From the NCBI RefSeq assembly GCF_937934665.1, contig NZ_CALGYW010000120.1:1-5911 (forward strand): a stretch of 5,911 nucleotides of DNA, written 5' to 3'. This DNA is from an uncultured Anaerococcus sp. (lineage in GTDB: Bacteria > Bacillota > Clostridia > Tissierellales > Peptoniphilaceae). The number at the start of each line of letters is the position of its first letter. Positions within the stretch are counted from its first letter, which is position 1. The notes under the pieces were generated by a model that saw only the letters and a list, made by a program, of their open reading frames with translations, was not told the DNA's origin and did not search any database. Position numbers and translations under genes: made by a program. Shown here one piece after another: positions 5,884 through 5,911 of the stretch.

Positions 5884-5911
5884 GTTTTACCCGCATATGC
5901 GGGGATGATCC
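5884..5911 (+). CRISPR. First (leader-end) repeat of a type I-E-like CRISPR array, cut by the window edge
   Basis: The 28 bases begin GTTTTACCCGC, have the palindromic core CCCGCATATGCGGG (5890-5903) and end GGGGATGATCC. Length, the GTTTT-like start, the C-rich/G-rich stem around a short loop and the GATGATCC tail all match the type I-E repeat pattern (for example E. coli CCCCGC...GCGGGGATAAACC and the GATGATCC repeats of Gram-positive I-E arrays). In RNA the CCCGC/GCGGG hairpin would be the Cas6e site, with cleavage after the stem leaving AUGAUCC plus the next base as the crRNA 5' handle. The GC content is far above the flanking DNA. Only one copy is visible because the window ends at its last base, so periodicity cannot be shown here. 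Confidence 0.8.

Noticed and set aside
5867..5908. 13-codon frame starting ATG AGG after an AAGGA-like site and running through the CRISPR repeat
   Set aside because: It is very short, its end lies in the repeat, and the repeat pattern explains the sequence better than a peptide.

Overview
This 5.9-kb window comes from an AT-rich, low-GC Gram-positive bacterium. The evidence is AT-rich codon use with many ATA, AGA/AGG and CTA codons, strong AAGGAG/GGAGG ribosome binding sites, and clostridial-type wording of the threonine synthase and aspartokinase motifs. I suspect an anaerobic Firmicute of the Anaerococcus/Peptoniphilus kind, but that assignment is an inference from style and no marker gene is present.

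Layout. Positions 1-59 hold only the ribosome binding site of the first gene. Positions 60-698 encode a class I SAM-dependent methyltransferase that resembles Bacillus YrrT, closed by a clear intrinsic terminator (702-724). A 221-bp intergenic region (699-919) carries that terminator, a good sigma-A promoter (TTGACA...TATAGT), a possible second promoter, a 20-bp-spaced direct repeat and a 14-bp perfect palindrome just before the next ribosome binding site. No T-box or lysine riboswitch is visible there.

From 920 to 5729 runs a tight three-gene operon for threonine synthesis: aspartate kinase (lysC-type), homoserine dehydrogenase (hom, TTG start) and a 764-residue protein that fuses threonine synthase (ThrC, N-terminal) to homoserine kinase (ThrB, C-terminal). 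Together they cover aspartate to aspartyl phosphate, aspartate semialdehyde to homoserine, homoserine to O-phosphohomoserine, and O-phosphohomoserine to threonine. Aspartate-semialdehyde dehydrogenase (asd) is absent from the window and must be elsewhere if the pathway is complete. The fusion joins the last two steps in one polypeptide with almost no linker. Third codon positions shift strikingly along the operon, from T-rich in lysC to C/A-rich in the ThrB domain.

The last 182 bp (5730-5911) look like a CRISPR leader followed by one 28-nt repeat of the type I-E kind (5884-5911), with a CCCGC/GCGGG hairpin and a GATGATCC tail. The window stops exactly at the repeat's last base, so the array itself is unseen. 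No cas gene lies in the window, and there is no convincing terminator between the threonine operon and the CRISPR leader.
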